NCBI RefSeq assembly: GCF_029871205.1
Contig: NZ_SSOJ01000137.1
Coordinates: forward strand, 1-60,102
Direction: 5' to 3'
DNA length: 60,102 nt
From: Pseudomonas sp. BN417
GTDB lineage: Bacteria > Pseudomonadota > Gammaproteobacteria > Pseudomonadales > Pseudomonadaceae
Shown piece after piece: positions 34,320 to 43,703 of this stretch. The translations under genes were made by a program, and so were the position numbers. The notes beneath the pieces were generated by a model. It was not told where the DNA came from. It made no database searches and was given only the letters and a program-made list of their open reading frames with translations. The first letter of the stretch is position 1. Each line of letters begins with the position of its first letter.

Positions 34320-34690
34320 TAAAAAGCACGTCGCCTACAGCCGGAGCTGGCGAAAGACGGCTTTATTGCTGGGTACGACCGTATTACCCGCCTGCGTCGC
34401 AAACTGGGCTTTCGATGCCGGCAAAGGAGCAACTTCTAGGCAATCATCCATTCGACACACGCGCTACAGGTGGCAGAGAACTAACTGGAGCAGGCTGGGG
34501 CAGGTTTTCGAGCCGACCCGTCCCAACGAGGTCTGGATGGGGCATCACATGCATAGCCACCGATTAGGGGTGACTGGAATGGCTGAAGCTAGCTGGCCTG
34601 AAGGATGTAATCACTTGTGAAACTGTGGAGAGCGCTTGACCACCGAGTTGGTTAACGGGCTCTGTTCTAAGCGGTTCAGCACAAGCGGTC
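34320..34690 (+). pseudogene. IS3-family transposase OrfB relic
   Basis: Fragments of an IS3-type OrfB in changing frames: RRLQPELAKDGFIAGYDRIT and RLRRKLGFRCRQRSNF, a stop, HSTHALQVAEN-like, FEPTRPNEVW, then ITCIATD and LAGLKDVITCET. Order and spacing are those of an IS3-group integrase core, interrupted by several stops and shifts. The DDE motif is not intact. Confidence 0.65.
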
Positions 34691-34885
34691 TTCACCCGGA
34701 CTCCTTCACCATACCGGTCGTGGTGACCAGTATTGCGCCAAATGCGAGCAAATTCCGAGATGAATCCGAGGCCTATTCGTATTGATCGTTAAAAACTCAA
34801 TCCCTAGTGTCAATCCTGAGGGTCGCTCTTCAGTTCAAGCTTAGGGCTTGAGAACCTTAACTAAACGCAATCGAGGTGCTTTGCC

Positions 34886-35626
34886 GTGGATAACGAAACA
34901 AGAAAAAAAGTCGAGCTAGCAATTGCATGGATAGGGCCACTCTTTATTTTTGCCTACATTGTCTTCTGGGCCATCATGGGAAATAACTTGCCGCCGCCGA
35001 ATATGATGGGTATGTCCGGAGAGGAGTTGGTGGCGAATCATTACGGAAAGTACCAAAACATGATCGCAGTTGGCATGATCGGGTCTGCTGTCTTTGGTAT
35101 GCTCTATCTGCCCTGGTCCATTTTGCTAGCTTGGATGCTCCGAGATGAAGATGGAAGTTTCAGCCTTTTCGGCTATATGGAGTTGGGCGGTGGCATCCTG
35201 ACCGCTTGGGTACTCGCTTTTTGCCCTGCAATCTGGGCTGCTTGTGCAATATTCGCACACGAAATGAATCCCGAGATGCTTAAGCTCGTCCACGTCTTCA
35301 CCTGGTTCATCTACGACACGACCTTCATGATCACGACGGTACAACTGACCGGGCTGGGTCTGTATGTCGTACTAGCCAAGAGCCAGAATCTGTTCCCGCG
35401 CTGGACGGGCTGGGGCGCGATCGCGGTGGGTATCATCTTCATGCCATTGGTGCTGATCCCCTTTGTCTCCTCTGGCCCCTTTGCCGTCAACGGCACGTGG
35501 AATTTCTACATCGTCTTTGGTACCTGGTTGTTCCTATTCTTTGCCCCGTTTAGTTACTACATGATCCAGGCAGTGAAGAAGGGCTCGACTCTAATGCCGG
35601 TAGTCGCGTCGAGCTATGCCCACTGA
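34886..35626 (+). CDS. Polytopic membrane protein, island-associated
   Basis: Inner-membrane protein of 246 aa with a GTG start (VDNETRKKVELAIAWIGPLF) preceded by GAGGTG. Six or seven helices are evident: LFIFAYIVFWAIMG, VGMIGSAVFGMLYLPWSILL, GILTAWVLAFCPAIWAACAI, FIYDTTFMITTVQLTGLGLY, GAIAVGIIFMPLVLI, FYIVFGTWLFLFFAPFSYYM. No haem ligands or transport signatures were recognised. It heads a three-gene run with a COX3-type and a COX4-type gene, separated by 83 bp. The trio may form a small membrane redox or assembly module tied to monooxygenase metabolism; that is inference. Confidence 0.6.
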   Translation: MDNETRKKVELAIAWIGPLFIFAYIVFWAIMGNNLPPPNMMGMSGEELVANHYGKYQNMIAVGMIGSAVFGMLYLPWSILLAWMLRDEDGSFSLFGYMELGGGILTAWVLAFCPAIWAACAIFAHEMNPEMLKLVHVFTWFIYDTTFMITTVQLTGLGLYVVLAKSQNLFPRWTGWGAIAVGIIFMPLVLIPFVSSGPFAVNGTWNFYIVFGTWLFLFFAPFSYYMIQAVKKGSTLMPVVASSYAH

Positions 35627-35709
35627 GGTGTGACTGTCTTGTCCCTCCCCGTCTCTGCGGAAAAGCAGCGTGGGGAGGGACTCTCGCTGACCCGATGTGG
35701 GGCCTATAT

Positions 35710-36309
35710 ATGACAAAGTGGCAAGAAATAACTGCTGCAAGCCCGGAGCGGATGAAAGTAGGTAAGTCCGCACCGGGCACTGAAGGTATCTGGATCTTCG
35801 TGTTGATGGACATGGGTATTTTTCTGCTGGTATTTCTGGCCTTCATGACGGAGCGGCGGGCCAATCTGGAGCAGTACATCGCGGGGCAGCAACAACTGAA
35901 TCCGCTATTCGGATTGGTGAACACTCTAATCTTGCTGCTGAGTTCATGGCTAGTGTTCGAGGCTGTCTGCAGCGCGCGCCAGGCGCTTTCGGTACGAGCT
36001 GCACGGCAGCTTGGATTTGCGATAACACTGGGGGGCGTTTTCTGCCTGAGCAAACTGCTTGAGTATTACCAGGAGTTGAGTGTTGCAATTGATATAAATA
36101 ATTCGTTCATCGCTTTCTATTTTTTCATTACGATGGTGCATCTGCTACATGTTCTGGCAGGCCTGTTGTTTTTGAATGGCTATCGGCGGGCGTTTCAGGA
36201 AAATAATCAACCTGCAGTTCATTTGTCAGGGGTCGAGAATGCTGGGTTGTTCTGGCATTTTATCGATGTGTTGTGGATTTTTATTTTTCCATTATTGTAT
36301 CTTGTATGA
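35710..36309 (+). CDS. Cytochrome-c-oxidase-subunit-III family protein (NorE-like)
   Basis: Membrane protein of 199 aa from the ATG at 35710 (MTKWQEITAASPERMKVGKS). Five helices. The COX3 hallmark is seen in GTEGIWIFVLMDMGIFLLVF at the start and FWHFIDVLWIFIFPLLYLV at the end. At this length it fits the NorE-like branch, which lacks the first two helices of true subunit III. NorE-type proteins support nitric oxide reductase or other haem-copper complexes, but no catalytic subunit I is near. Its stop overlaps the next start (ATGA), indicating coupled translation. Confidence 0.72.
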   Translation: MTKWQEITAASPERMKVGKSAPGTEGIWIFVLMDMGIFLLVFLAFMTERRANLEQYIAGQQQLNPLFGLVNTLILLLSSWLVFEAVCSARQALSVRAARQLGFAITLGGVFCLSKLLEYYQELSVAIDINNSFIAFYFFITMVHLLHVLAGLLFLNGYRRAFQENNQPAVHLSGVENAGLFWHFIDVLWIFIFPLLYLV

Positions 36310-36587
36310 AAGGACAATCCATAGTGGCGAGTTTGGTGCGTACACCGGTTTTTCTGTGCGGATGTCTAATGCTGCTAACCTTGGTCTCGGTCTATTCTGG
36401 AGAAATTGGTTCCGTGCAGAAGGGTGTGGCATTGCTTGTGATACTGATTGCCGCAGTAAAGGCTCAGTTGGTGATCATGTTTTACATGGAGGCTCGGCAT
36501 TTTCCCGAACCCTGGAGGCGGCTGTATGGAAGCTGGGTCTATGCTGCCGCGTCAGTCATACTGGTAGGTGTTTATATCGTACCTTGA
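36306..36587 (+). CDS. COX4/NorF-like small membrane protein
   Basis: Protein of 93 aa (MKGQSIVASLVRTPVFLCGC) whose ATG overlaps the preceding stop. Three hydrophobic segments: VFLCGCLMLLTLVSVYS, VALLVILIAAVKAQLVIMFYME and VYAAASVILVGVYIV. The middle one carries the KAQLVIMFYMEAR pattern of prokaryotic cytochrome oxidase subunit IV and NorF. It almost always pairs with the NorE-like partner. The pair may be recruited here to protect or assemble a metalloenzyme; no direct evidence. Confidence 0.7.
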   Translation: MKGQSIVASLVRTPVFLCGCLMLLTLVSVYSGEIGSVQKGVALLVILIAAVKAQLVIMFYMEARHFPEPWRRLYGSWVYAAASVILVGVYIVP

Positions 36588-36605
36588 GATCGGCGCTCCG
36601 AATTC

Positions 36606-37244
36606 TCAGTGCCGTAATAGGAGAGGAGAAGGTGGTTCGGCAAGCAGGTGGCTTAGTATGGTTCGGGATAGGTGTGCGAGAAAGTCTTCCTCGCTGAGTT
36701 GCGTCGGTGCGGACTTGATGTACTGCTTTATGGTACTGGTGACCATCAATATGAGATAAGCATGTGCAGACTGCAGATCATGCTGCGCAAATCGATCCTC
36801 GTATATCTGCAGGTACATGAAGCTGGCTCGGTAAATCAGCCGTTCGAAGGAGTAGGCTTCTGCCGCCCGCAGCTCAACGACCTCATCCACTAAGTCAATC
36901 AGTATGGACTGGTGATCCCGGTAGCATTGATAAACGCCGCGGATGATCTTGGGCAGATTGGTTTCGATATCCTCGATACCCGGATCAATCAGCAGCTTCC
37001 GCGAGTCCAGTGCAGCTTGTTGCGAGGTCAGCTCATATAGGGTCAGAGCAATGGCATGCTTATTGGTAAAGTAATCGTATACTGACCCTATTCCCACCCC
37101 AGCCTTTTCGGCAATTCTCTCCAGCGTCGTGGCTTCGTAACCATGGGTGACGAACAGTGCTTCTGCAGCGTGCAAAATGGCTTCGACTGTCAGCCTTGAG
37201 CGCGCCTGTTGCGGTTTCTTTCGCCAGCTTTCTGAGGGGGCCAT
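36606..37244 (-). CDS. TetR-family transcriptional regulator
   Basis: Repressor-type protein of 212 aa from the ATG at 37244, with AGGAGA 6 nt upstream. HTH: ILHAAEALFVTHGYEATTLE and AEKAGVGIGSVYDYFTNKHA. The C-terminal ligand domain is long and helical with no known signature. It converges with the NorEF-like operon, whose end lies 18 bp away, so it does not directly face that promoter. A role in controlling the membrane operon or the next catabolic genes is possible. No RTCAAC-N6-GTTGAY site was found in front of it. Confidence 0.8.
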   Translation of the reverse strand: MAPSESWRKKPQQARSRLTVEAILHAAEALFVTHGYEATTLERIAEKAGVGIGSVYDYFTNKHAIALTLYELTSQQAALDSRKLLIDPGIEDIETNLPKIIRGVYQCYRDHQSILIDLVDEVVELRAAEAYSFERLIYRASFMYLQIYEDRFAQHDLQSAHAYLILMVTSTIKQYIKSAPTQLSEEDFLAHLSRTILSHLLAEPPSPLLLRH

Positions 37245-37671
37245 CCTATCTCCTGCAATATTTTTGTCGCAGATCATGGCCTGCCACGCAGTTGCAGGCT
37301 AGAGCTGATTTGTCGGCGGTGGGGGCAATGTATTCAGTTTGGGGTAGTAGTAGCCGACTACCGCCAGATAGTCGTTCACCTTTTAAGTAGATGCCTGCTT
37401 GACTTTGATCTTTCTGCTCAACGGATGCCGCCATTGATAGTCGAGTATCGATGATATGGCTGTTGGCAAGGCTGTCCATGCGGTACTGATCAGAAGTTCG
37501 CTGGCTTCGCCGGTATCCTCGGCATAGCTGGTGGCCGAGTCGCTGTCTTCAGCAGCAGTTAGCGGGAGTCCAAGGAAGCCGGTATGTACGAAGGAATAGT
37601 CCCCCAGTAAACATGTTCAGAGTGTCCTTGTTGGGGATTGGTAGACAGTAGGCGGGACGTGAATGAGAGTT
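37245..37671. other. Spacer between TetR and NUDIX genes
   Basis: No gene recognised. The minus strand shows a broken frame with HVYWGTIPSYIPASLDSR-like residues that was not identified and has stops. The tetR promoter should lie at the left end. No palindrome of the 18-bp regulon type is present. Confidence 0.35.
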
Positions 37672-38139
37672 TTAGCTTAGGTTAGCCGTCATTGACGAGG
37701 ATCTGAGCTCGCAGGCATTCAAGATGTGTGCGAACCAGGAGACGGTGGGCACCTGACCCAGTTCATGCGGCGCCAGCCAGACTGAGGCGTCGTTTTCCCA
37801 GTTAAGCGTGAGCGTTCGAGTCAGGCTGTGGAAGTGAAAGGCGTAAACGCGCCACGTCCGACCATCTTGCCCCAGCAGGTGCAACACGCTGCTACTGAGC
37901 AGTTTCAGGTGATGCTTTGAGATACCGGCTTCTTCTTCCACTTCGGTCAGGGCCTGAGAAAGCGGATCGCGATCGTGGTCGAGAAACCCGGTAATGCAAT
38001 TCCAGCGCCCGACATCACCTGTTACCAGATTGCTGCGACGTAGCAGAGCTAGCTCCCCCTTATGGGAAAGAACGGCCGCAACAATCTCGCAGACGCTTCC
38101 GGAAAATCGTTGTATAGCTGATTCGCGTTGACTTCCCAT
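37672..38139 (-). CDS. NUDIX-fold protein with altered Nudix box
   Basis: Protein of 155 aa. The ATG at 38139 (MGSQRESAIQRFSG) has GGAG 6 nt upstream and is preferred over 38151. The Nudix region GFLDHDRDPLSQALTEVEEE is followed by AGI. Compared with the G-x5-E-x7-REU-x-EE-x-GU consensus, the first Glu is Arg and the Arg of REU is Thr, while the metal-binding EVEEE is kept. Activity on nucleotide or CoA pyrophosphates may thus be altered. An RTCAAC-N6-GTTGAY site lies 79 bp upstream (38218-38235), linking it to the catabolic set. The substrate is unknown. Confidence 0.7.
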   Translation of the reverse strand: MGSQRESAIQRFSGSVCEIVAAVLSHKGELALLRRSNLVTGDVGRWNCITGFLDHDRDPLSQALTEVEEEAGISKHHLKLLSSSVLHLLGQDGRTWRVYAFHFHSLTRTLTLNWENDASVWLAPHELGQVPTVSWFAHILNACELRSSSMTANLS

Positions 38140-38217
38140 GGTGTGCTCCATTAGTCAGCACAAGCGGTGGTGTAGGGGAATGGCGTTGTCGTAATGATTA
38201 GCCGTAAATCGACAAAA

Positions 38218-38235
38218 GTCAACTCGTGCGTTGAT
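38218..38235. promoter_or_regulatory. 18-bp palindrome, site A (NUDIX gene)
   Basis: GTCAAC-TCGTGC-GTTGAT. It lies upstream of the NUDIX start and downstream of SDR 1. Member of the RTCAAC-N6-GTTGAY family found only in front of catabolic genes in this window. Confidence 0.65.
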
Positions 38236-38342
38236 TTTTTATGCCGCTCTCTGATTTGTCCAATTTCAGCCTGTCTGGGGCGCGTTTGTGGTTGAAACCT
38301 GAGGTGGGGGCTCCAGCCGAATGGCTGGAGCCTTTGGGACGC

Positions 38343-39146
<804 letters not shown>

Positions 39147-39285
39147 TTATTGATCGAAGGGCTGTATGCCTAAACCTGAGGCTCGTAAGGCGTCGTGCCG
39201 AACCTCCCGACCGTTCCGGAAATGGCCGTGCCAAGTTGCTGCGCAGCGCTGGCGCCTTCAAGGATGGTGCTATAGGGATGTGCAA

Positions 39286-39335
39286 GTCAACGGTTTTGTT
39301 GATTTTCTGTTGGAATAATCAACATAATCGTTGAC
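39286..39335. promoter_or_regulatory. Two 18-bp palindromes, sites B and C (divergent promoter)
   Basis: Site B 39286-39303: GTCAAC-GGTTTT-GTTGAT. Site C 39318-39335: ATCAAC-ATAATC-GTTGAC. Centres are 32 bp apart, about three helical turns, so two dimers could bind on one face. They lie in the 309-bp spacer between SDR 1 (minus) and the crotonase gene (plus). Confidence 0.7.
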
Positions 39336-39434
39336 TTGGTGGCGTTGGTGATGCAACCATGATTTGAACTTAACCGCAGGTCGGGCGGGCGCTCGGGTCT
39401 AGCCTCCTTCGATCAACCCAGGTTCCGCTGCCAT

Positions 39435-40220
39435 ATGACGCTTACGAATACGCGGTCAGCTGATGCGCCGGCCTTTTTGGAGATGGATGGTGTGATTGCC
39501 ATCATCACGCTCAACCGTCCCAGCTCATTCAATGCAATAGATATAGATATGGCGGTATGTCTGGAGCAGCTGGCCTTGACTGTTGAGCGGAACCATAGCG
39601 TCCGGGTGCTGGTCATTCGTGGTGCGGGTAAGGCGTTCTGTGCCGGCGGTGATGTCAATCTGTTCCTCTCCCATATCGACGATCTGGCACCGCCGATCAG
39701 CAAGTTACTGGCGCATTTCAACCGCTTTCTGTTGGTGCTGCGGCGCATGGACAAGCTGGTGCTGACCAGTGTGCATGGTGCGGTCGCCGGTGCCGGCTTT
39801 TCCATGGCCTTCATGGGGGACTTCTGTATTGCCGCGGCCAATGCCCGTTTTCGTCCGGCCTATGCGCAGATCGGTGTTTCACCTGACGGTGGCGGTACGA
39901 TCGGTCTGGTGCAGGCCCTAGGGGCTCGGCGCGCCCTGCAGATATTTCTGGACGAGCCGGAGTTGAACGCTGATGGGGCCAGGCAACTCGGTTTGTTGTC
40001 CAGGGTGGTCGAGCCGGCCGAACTGGAAGCCAAAACCTGTGAATACGCTGAGCGTCTGGCTGAGCTGAGCCCGGCAGCGGTGTCCGGCACAAAACGTCTG
40101 GTCTGGCAATCGGCCTCAGTTCCATTTGAGCAGCAGCTTGAGGCCGAGGCGCAATCCATCATCGCCTGCATGGCTACCTGCGAGTTTAGAGCGCTGCTGG
40201 AAGGCTTGCGGCGTCGCTGA
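39435..40220 (+). CDS. Enoyl-CoA hydratase/isomerase (crotonase) family protein
   Basis: Crotonase-fold enzyme of 261 aa. CoA and oxyanion motifs: AFCAGGDVNLF and VHGAVAGAGFSMAFMGD. In the catalytic region the sequence is AYAQIGVSPDGGGTIGL: an Asp stands where hydratases have the second Glu, and the first Glu position is Ala/Gln. This is the arrangement of PaaG-type isomerases, so double-bond isomerisation or another crotonase reaction is more likely than hydration. Two RTCAAC-N6-GTTGAY sites precede it. Probably acts on a CoA ester from the opened terpenoid ring; inferred. Confidence 0.8.
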   Translation: MTLTNTRSADAPAFLEMDGVIAIITLNRPSSFNAIDIDMAVCLEQLALTVERNHSVRVLVIRGAGKAFCAGGDVNLFLSHIDDLAPPISKLLAHFNRFLLVLRRMDKLVLTSVHGAVAGAGFSMAFMGDFCIAAANARFRPAYAQIGVSPDGGGTIGLVQALGARRALQIFLDEPELNADGARQLGLLSRVVEPAELEAKTCEYAERLAELSPAAVSGTKRLVWQSASVPFEQQLEAEAQSIIACMATCEFRALLEGLRRR

Positions 40221-40272
40221 GGTAGGGTTGATGCGCTTGCTCTTCGGAGTGGGGAGCAAATGCGAAGCGCAA

Positions 40273-40290
40273 ATCAACTTATGTGTTGAT
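40273..40290. promoter_or_regulatory. 18-bp palindrome, site D (SDR 2)
   Basis: ATCAAC-TTATGT-GTTGAT, 60 bp before the SDR 2 start. It falls just past the crotonase gene, so SDR 2 has its own controlled promoter. Confidence 0.65.
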
Positions 40291-40350
40291 TGTTGGGGCG
40301 GTGATGTGCAAGAGTGCCCCTAAAATGAACGAAGACAAGAAGGGGTTAGC

Positions 40351-41235
40351 ATGTCGAGATTGCAGGGCAAGGTAGCTATCGTCACCGGCGGCGCGCGGGG
40401 TATTGGCAAGTGCATTGTCGAGACCTTCGTTGCCGAAGGTGCGAAGGTGGTGGTCGGTGACATCAATGATCAGGCTGCCGAACTCGAATCGCAGCTTGGC
40501 GCGGAGGTGGTTGCCTTCAAGCGTACGGATGTGACCAGCGATGTCGAGATTGAGGCGTTGGTTACCTATGCGGTTGAACGCTTCGGACGCCTGGACATCA
40601 TGGTTAACAACGCCGGTGCCCTTGGCGATCAGACCGCGCTGATCGACCTTGATGCGGACGGTTTTACCAAAACGGTAACCCTGCTGCTTCGCTCTGCGGC
40701 ACTTGGTCACAAGTATGCTGCGCGTCAGATGATTGCCCAGGGGCAGGGCGGTAGCATCGTTTCAATTTCCAGTATTGCCGGTATCGAAGCCGGCTGGTCA
40801 TCGGTTTCCTACGATGCAGCTAAGGCCGCAGTACTGCACCTGGCACGTTCAGCCTCCTATGAACTGGCGCCCAAGCAAATCAGATCCAACGTGGTCGCGC
40901 CCGGTCTAATTCTCACGCCAATCATTGGTACTGCTTGCGATGTGGCACCTGAGCATTACGCGGCCTTCACTGAAAGTCTTGAGGAGCCCTACGGCAAGCT
41001 GATTCCTCTGGGCCGGGCCGGCAAGCCGAAGGATATTGCTGAAGCGGTACTGTTCTTTGCCTCCGATGCTTCTGCGCATGTCACCGGCCAGTCCATTGCC
41101 GTTGACGGAGGTTTAACCTCCATGACCGGCTTTGATATCGGCGGAGTGGTGGCGCAGGCGGTTGAGAGTTTCAACGCGCGGATCGGTAATACCGAGAGCG
41201 GAAAGGTCGGCTGGCTACCGAACAGGAATGGCTGA
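40351..41235 (+). CDS. Short-chain dehydrogenase/reductase 2
   Basis: Classical SDR of 294 aa, longer than usual (about 250). TGGARGIG (12-19), NNAG (86-89), catalytic Ser141, Tyr154-x3-Lys158 (YDAAK), and HVTGQSIAVDGGL near the end. A C-terminal extension of about 35 residues (FDIGGVVAQAVESFNARIG) follows the normal end, which may aid oligomer contacts. It is preceded by site D. The spacer after it has a terminator, so it forms a single-gene unit. The alcohol or hydroxyacyl substrate is unknown. Confidence 0.82.
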   Translation: MSRLQGKVAIVTGGARGIGKCIVETFVAEGAKVVVGDINDQAAELESQLGAEVVAFKRTDVTSDVEIEALVTYAVERFGRLDIMVNNAGALGDQTALIDLDADGFTKTVTLLLRSAALGHKYAARQMIAQGQGGSIVSISSIAGIEAGWSSVSYDAAKAAVLHLARSASYELAPKQIRSNVVAPGLILTPIIGTACDVAPEHYAAFTESLEEPYGKLIPLGRAGKPKDIAEAVLFFASDASAHVTGQSIAVDGGLTSMTGFDIGGVVAQAVESFNARIGNTESGKVGWLPNRNG

Positions 41236-41314
41236 AGTATCGGGGCAACGAGAACTTTCGGTAATTACCCTGAAGTTCGCGCTTCCGGTTTAGTTTGTGG
41301 CAACGCTCCATTTT

Positions 41315-41354
41315 GGGCCGCTGGCAGATAATGTCAGTCAGGCCCTTCTTTTTT
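41315..41354 (+). terminator. Intrinsic terminator after SDR 2
   Basis: GGGCC-GCTG...CAGTCA-GGCCC stem followed by TTCTTTTTT. It ends the SDR 2 transcript and shows that the thiolase gene 60 bp further on must have its own promoter. Confidence 0.75.
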
Positions 41355-41416
41355 AAGGTATAGGGACGGCACTGTCGCCAAGGCCGCTACCAAATTACTG
41401 ATTAGGATGGCTACAC

Positions 41417-42604
41417 ATGACACAGCGTCAGGTATTTGTGGTGGGGGCTGCACGCACCGCAATTGGCAGTTTTGGCGGTTCCCTGAAGGACCTTCCGCTT
41501 TCCACTCTGGCTACCGTAGCGGTACGGGCGGCAATTGAGCGTGCCGGCATCGAGCCGGGACAGGTCGGGCACGTGGTCATGGGAAATGTGATTCCCACCG
41601 AGCCCAAGGACGCCTACCTGAGCCGAGTCGCTGCCATCGATGCCGGTGTGCCGCAGGAAACTCCAGCGTTCAATGTCAATCGTCTGTGCGGCTCCGCTCT
41701 ACAGGCCATCGTATCCGCCGCGCAGTCGATTCTGCTAGGCGACACGGATATTGCCATCGGTGCCGGAGCGGAAAGCATGAGCCGCGGTCCGTTCATCATG
41801 GGCAATCTGCGCTGGGGCGCGCGGCTCGGCAATGCTGAAGCCATCGATTATATGAACGGCATTCTGCATGACCCCTGGAAGCGCATGCACATGGGGGTCA
41901 CCGCCGAGAATGTGGCTGTCCGTTTTGGCATTGACCGTACTTCGCAAGATGAACTCGCGGTTGAAAGTCAGCGCCGCGCTGCCCGTGCAATTTCCAAGGG
42001 CTACTTCGACGAGCAGATTGTGCCGGTCGAACTCAAGACTCGCAAAGGCACCAACTACTTCAGCCGCGACGAAAATGTCCGCGCCGACGTGACAATCGAG
42101 CAACTGTCAGCCATGAAGCCGATTTTTGTCAAAGAAAATGGCACGGTTACCGCAGGAAATGCCTCCAGTCTGAACGACGGTGCCGCAGCACTAGTACTCA
42201 TGGAGGGCAAGGCAGTAGAGACGTTAGGCCTGACTCCCCTAGCCCGCCTAGTTGGCTACGCCCATGCCGGAGTCGATCCAGATTACATGGGTATAGGTCC
42301 GGTGCCGGCGGTTCGTCAGGTGCTGGAGAAAACCGGCATCAATCTCGACCAGATTAATGTGATTGAGGCTAACGAAGCCTTTGCCGCCCAGGCCTGTGCG
42401 GTGATCAAGGAGTTGAGGTTGAATCCAGAGATTGTGAACCCCAATGGTTCGGGTATTTCTCTCGGGCACCCGGTCGGTGCTACCGGTGGAATCATTTCCA
42501 TCAAGGCCATTTATGAGCTGCAACGTACAGGTGGGCGTTATGCCCTGGTCACCATGTGCATCGGCGGCGGGCAGGGTATTGCCGCCATATTTGAGCGTGT
42601 GTAA
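41417..42604 (+). CDS. Acetyl-CoA acetyltransferase / 3-ketoacyl-CoA thiolase
   Basis: Thiolase of 395 aa. Nucleophile Cys91 in NRLCGSALQA, His351 in GHPVGATGG, and Cys381 in CIGGGQG, all in the usual places; EANEAFAAQA is also kept. The pattern suits a biosynthetic or degradative type-II enzyme using acetoacetyl- or branched 3-ketoacyl-CoA. Followed after 35 bp by a 3-hydroxyacyl-CoA dehydrogenase gene, so both probably share a transcript. Together they can finish beta-oxidation of the ring-opened acid. No 18-bp palindrome was found in front of this gene. Confidence 0.9.
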   Translation: MTQRQVFVVGAARTAIGSFGGSLKDLPLSTLATVAVRAAIERAGIEPGQVGHVVMGNVIPTEPKDAYLSRVAAIDAGVPQETPAFNVNRLCGSALQAIVSAAQSILLGDTDIAIGAGAESMSRGPFIMGNLRWGARLGNAEAIDYMNGILHDPWKRMHMGVTAENVAVRFGIDRTSQDELAVESQRRAARAISKGYFDEQIVPVELKTRKGTNYFSRDENVRADVTIEQLSAMKPIFVKENGTVTAGNASSLNDGAAALVLMEGKAVETLGLTPLARLVGYAHAGVDPDYMGIGPVPAVRQVLEKTGINLDQINVIEANEAFAAQACAVIKELRLNPEIVNPNGSGISLGHPVGATGGIISIKAIYELQRTGGRYALVTMCIGGGQGIAAIFERV

Positions 42605-42639
42605 TAGACAGCATTTTTTATAGAGGTTGGACAACAGCT

Positions 42640-43488
42640 ATGCAGATCAACAAGGTTGGTGTCGTCGGAGCCGGTACCATGGGTAACGGTATTGCTCAGG
42701 TGTGTGCCACTGCGGGGCTCAGCGTGGTCATGCTGGACATTGATCAGCGGTCACTGGAGCGAGGTTTCCATACTGTGTCTGGTAGCCTTGAGCGCTTGGT
42801 GCGCAAGGAAAAGCTATTGCCGACTGACCGCGAATCTGCCCTGCAGCGCATCAAGAGCACCACCGATTACGCCGATCTCGCTGATGTAGATCTGGTGATT
42901 GAAGCTGCCTCCGAGGTGGAGAAAGTCAAGCTGGCTATCATCCAGACCCTGGACAAAACGGTACGTAAAGACGCGATTATTGCCAGCAATACGTCATCCA
43001 TGTCCATCACCAAACTGGCGGCGGCAAGTAGCGCGCCGAACCGCTTCATAGGCATGCACTTTTTCAATCCAGTGCCGGTTATGCTGCTGGTCGAATTGAT
43101 TCGTGGGCTGCAGACCGATGATGCCACCCATCAGGCAGCCGAGCAGTTTGTAGAAAATATCAAAAAGACTGCTATCTCGGTAAAGAACAGCGCGGGCTTT
43201 GCCGTGAATCGGATTCTGGTACCGATGATCAATGAGGCGGTATTCGTTTTGCAGGAAGGGATCGCCAGTGCTAGGGCGATCGATGAGGGCATGCGCCTGG
43301 GCTGCAACCATGTCATCGGGCCACTGGCGCTGGCAGACCTGATTGGCCTGGATACCCTGTTGTCGGTGATGGAAGTGTTTTACAGCAGCTTCAATGACTC
43401 CAAGTACCGTCCAGCACCGCTATTGCGTGAGATGGTCGAAGCCGGCTATCTGGGACGCAAGAGCGGCCAAGGCTTTTACAGCTATTGA
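42640..43488 (+). CDS. 3-hydroxyacyl-CoA (3-hydroxybutyryl-CoA) dehydrogenase
   Basis: Stand-alone dehydrogenase of 282 aa, the usual length for the FadB2/Hbd type. NAD loop VGAGTMGNGIAQ at the N-terminus; catalytic His in GMHFFNPVPVMLLVE with Glu following; C-terminal domain NSAGFAVNRILVPMINEAVF and RLGCNHVIGPLALADLIGLD, ending in GRKSGQGFYSY. Oxidises 3-hydroxyacyl-CoA with NAD. Second gene of the thiolase operon. Confidence 0.9.
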   Translation: MQINKVGVVGAGTMGNGIAQVCATAGLSVVMLDIDQRSLERGFHTVSGSLERLVRKEKLLPTDRESALQRIKSTTDYADLADVDLVIEAASEVEKVKLAIIQTLDKTVRKDAIIASNTSSMSITKLAAASSAPNRFIGMHFFNPVPVMLLVELIRGLQTDDATHQAAEQFVENIKKTAISVKNSAGFAVNRILVPMINEAVFVLQEGIASARAIDEGMRLGCNHVIGPLALADLIGLDTLLSVMEVFYSSFNDSKYRPAPLLREMVEAGYLGRKSGQGFYSY

Positions 43489-43703
43489 GGCTGCCTAACG
43501 ACATTGGATTGAAGATAGGCCGGCACGCGCCAGGCTGGAAGCCGGTGCGGCTGGCTGTAGATTGCTCAGGTGCCGCAGCATGTGGTTGGAGCAGTCAGGT
43601 GGCAATATCTTCTTCTTTACGCATGCGTTGATAATCGGTAGCATTGATTGAAAAGTGATCAGCAAGTGGGTCACTACATTTGACTTAAGGAAGAACCTGC
43701 AGC

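Noticed and set aside
37400-37440. Candidate ninth regulon site (CTCAAC...ATTGAT)
   Set aside because: The spacing is 10 instead of 6 and the arms do not match; excluded from the motif set.
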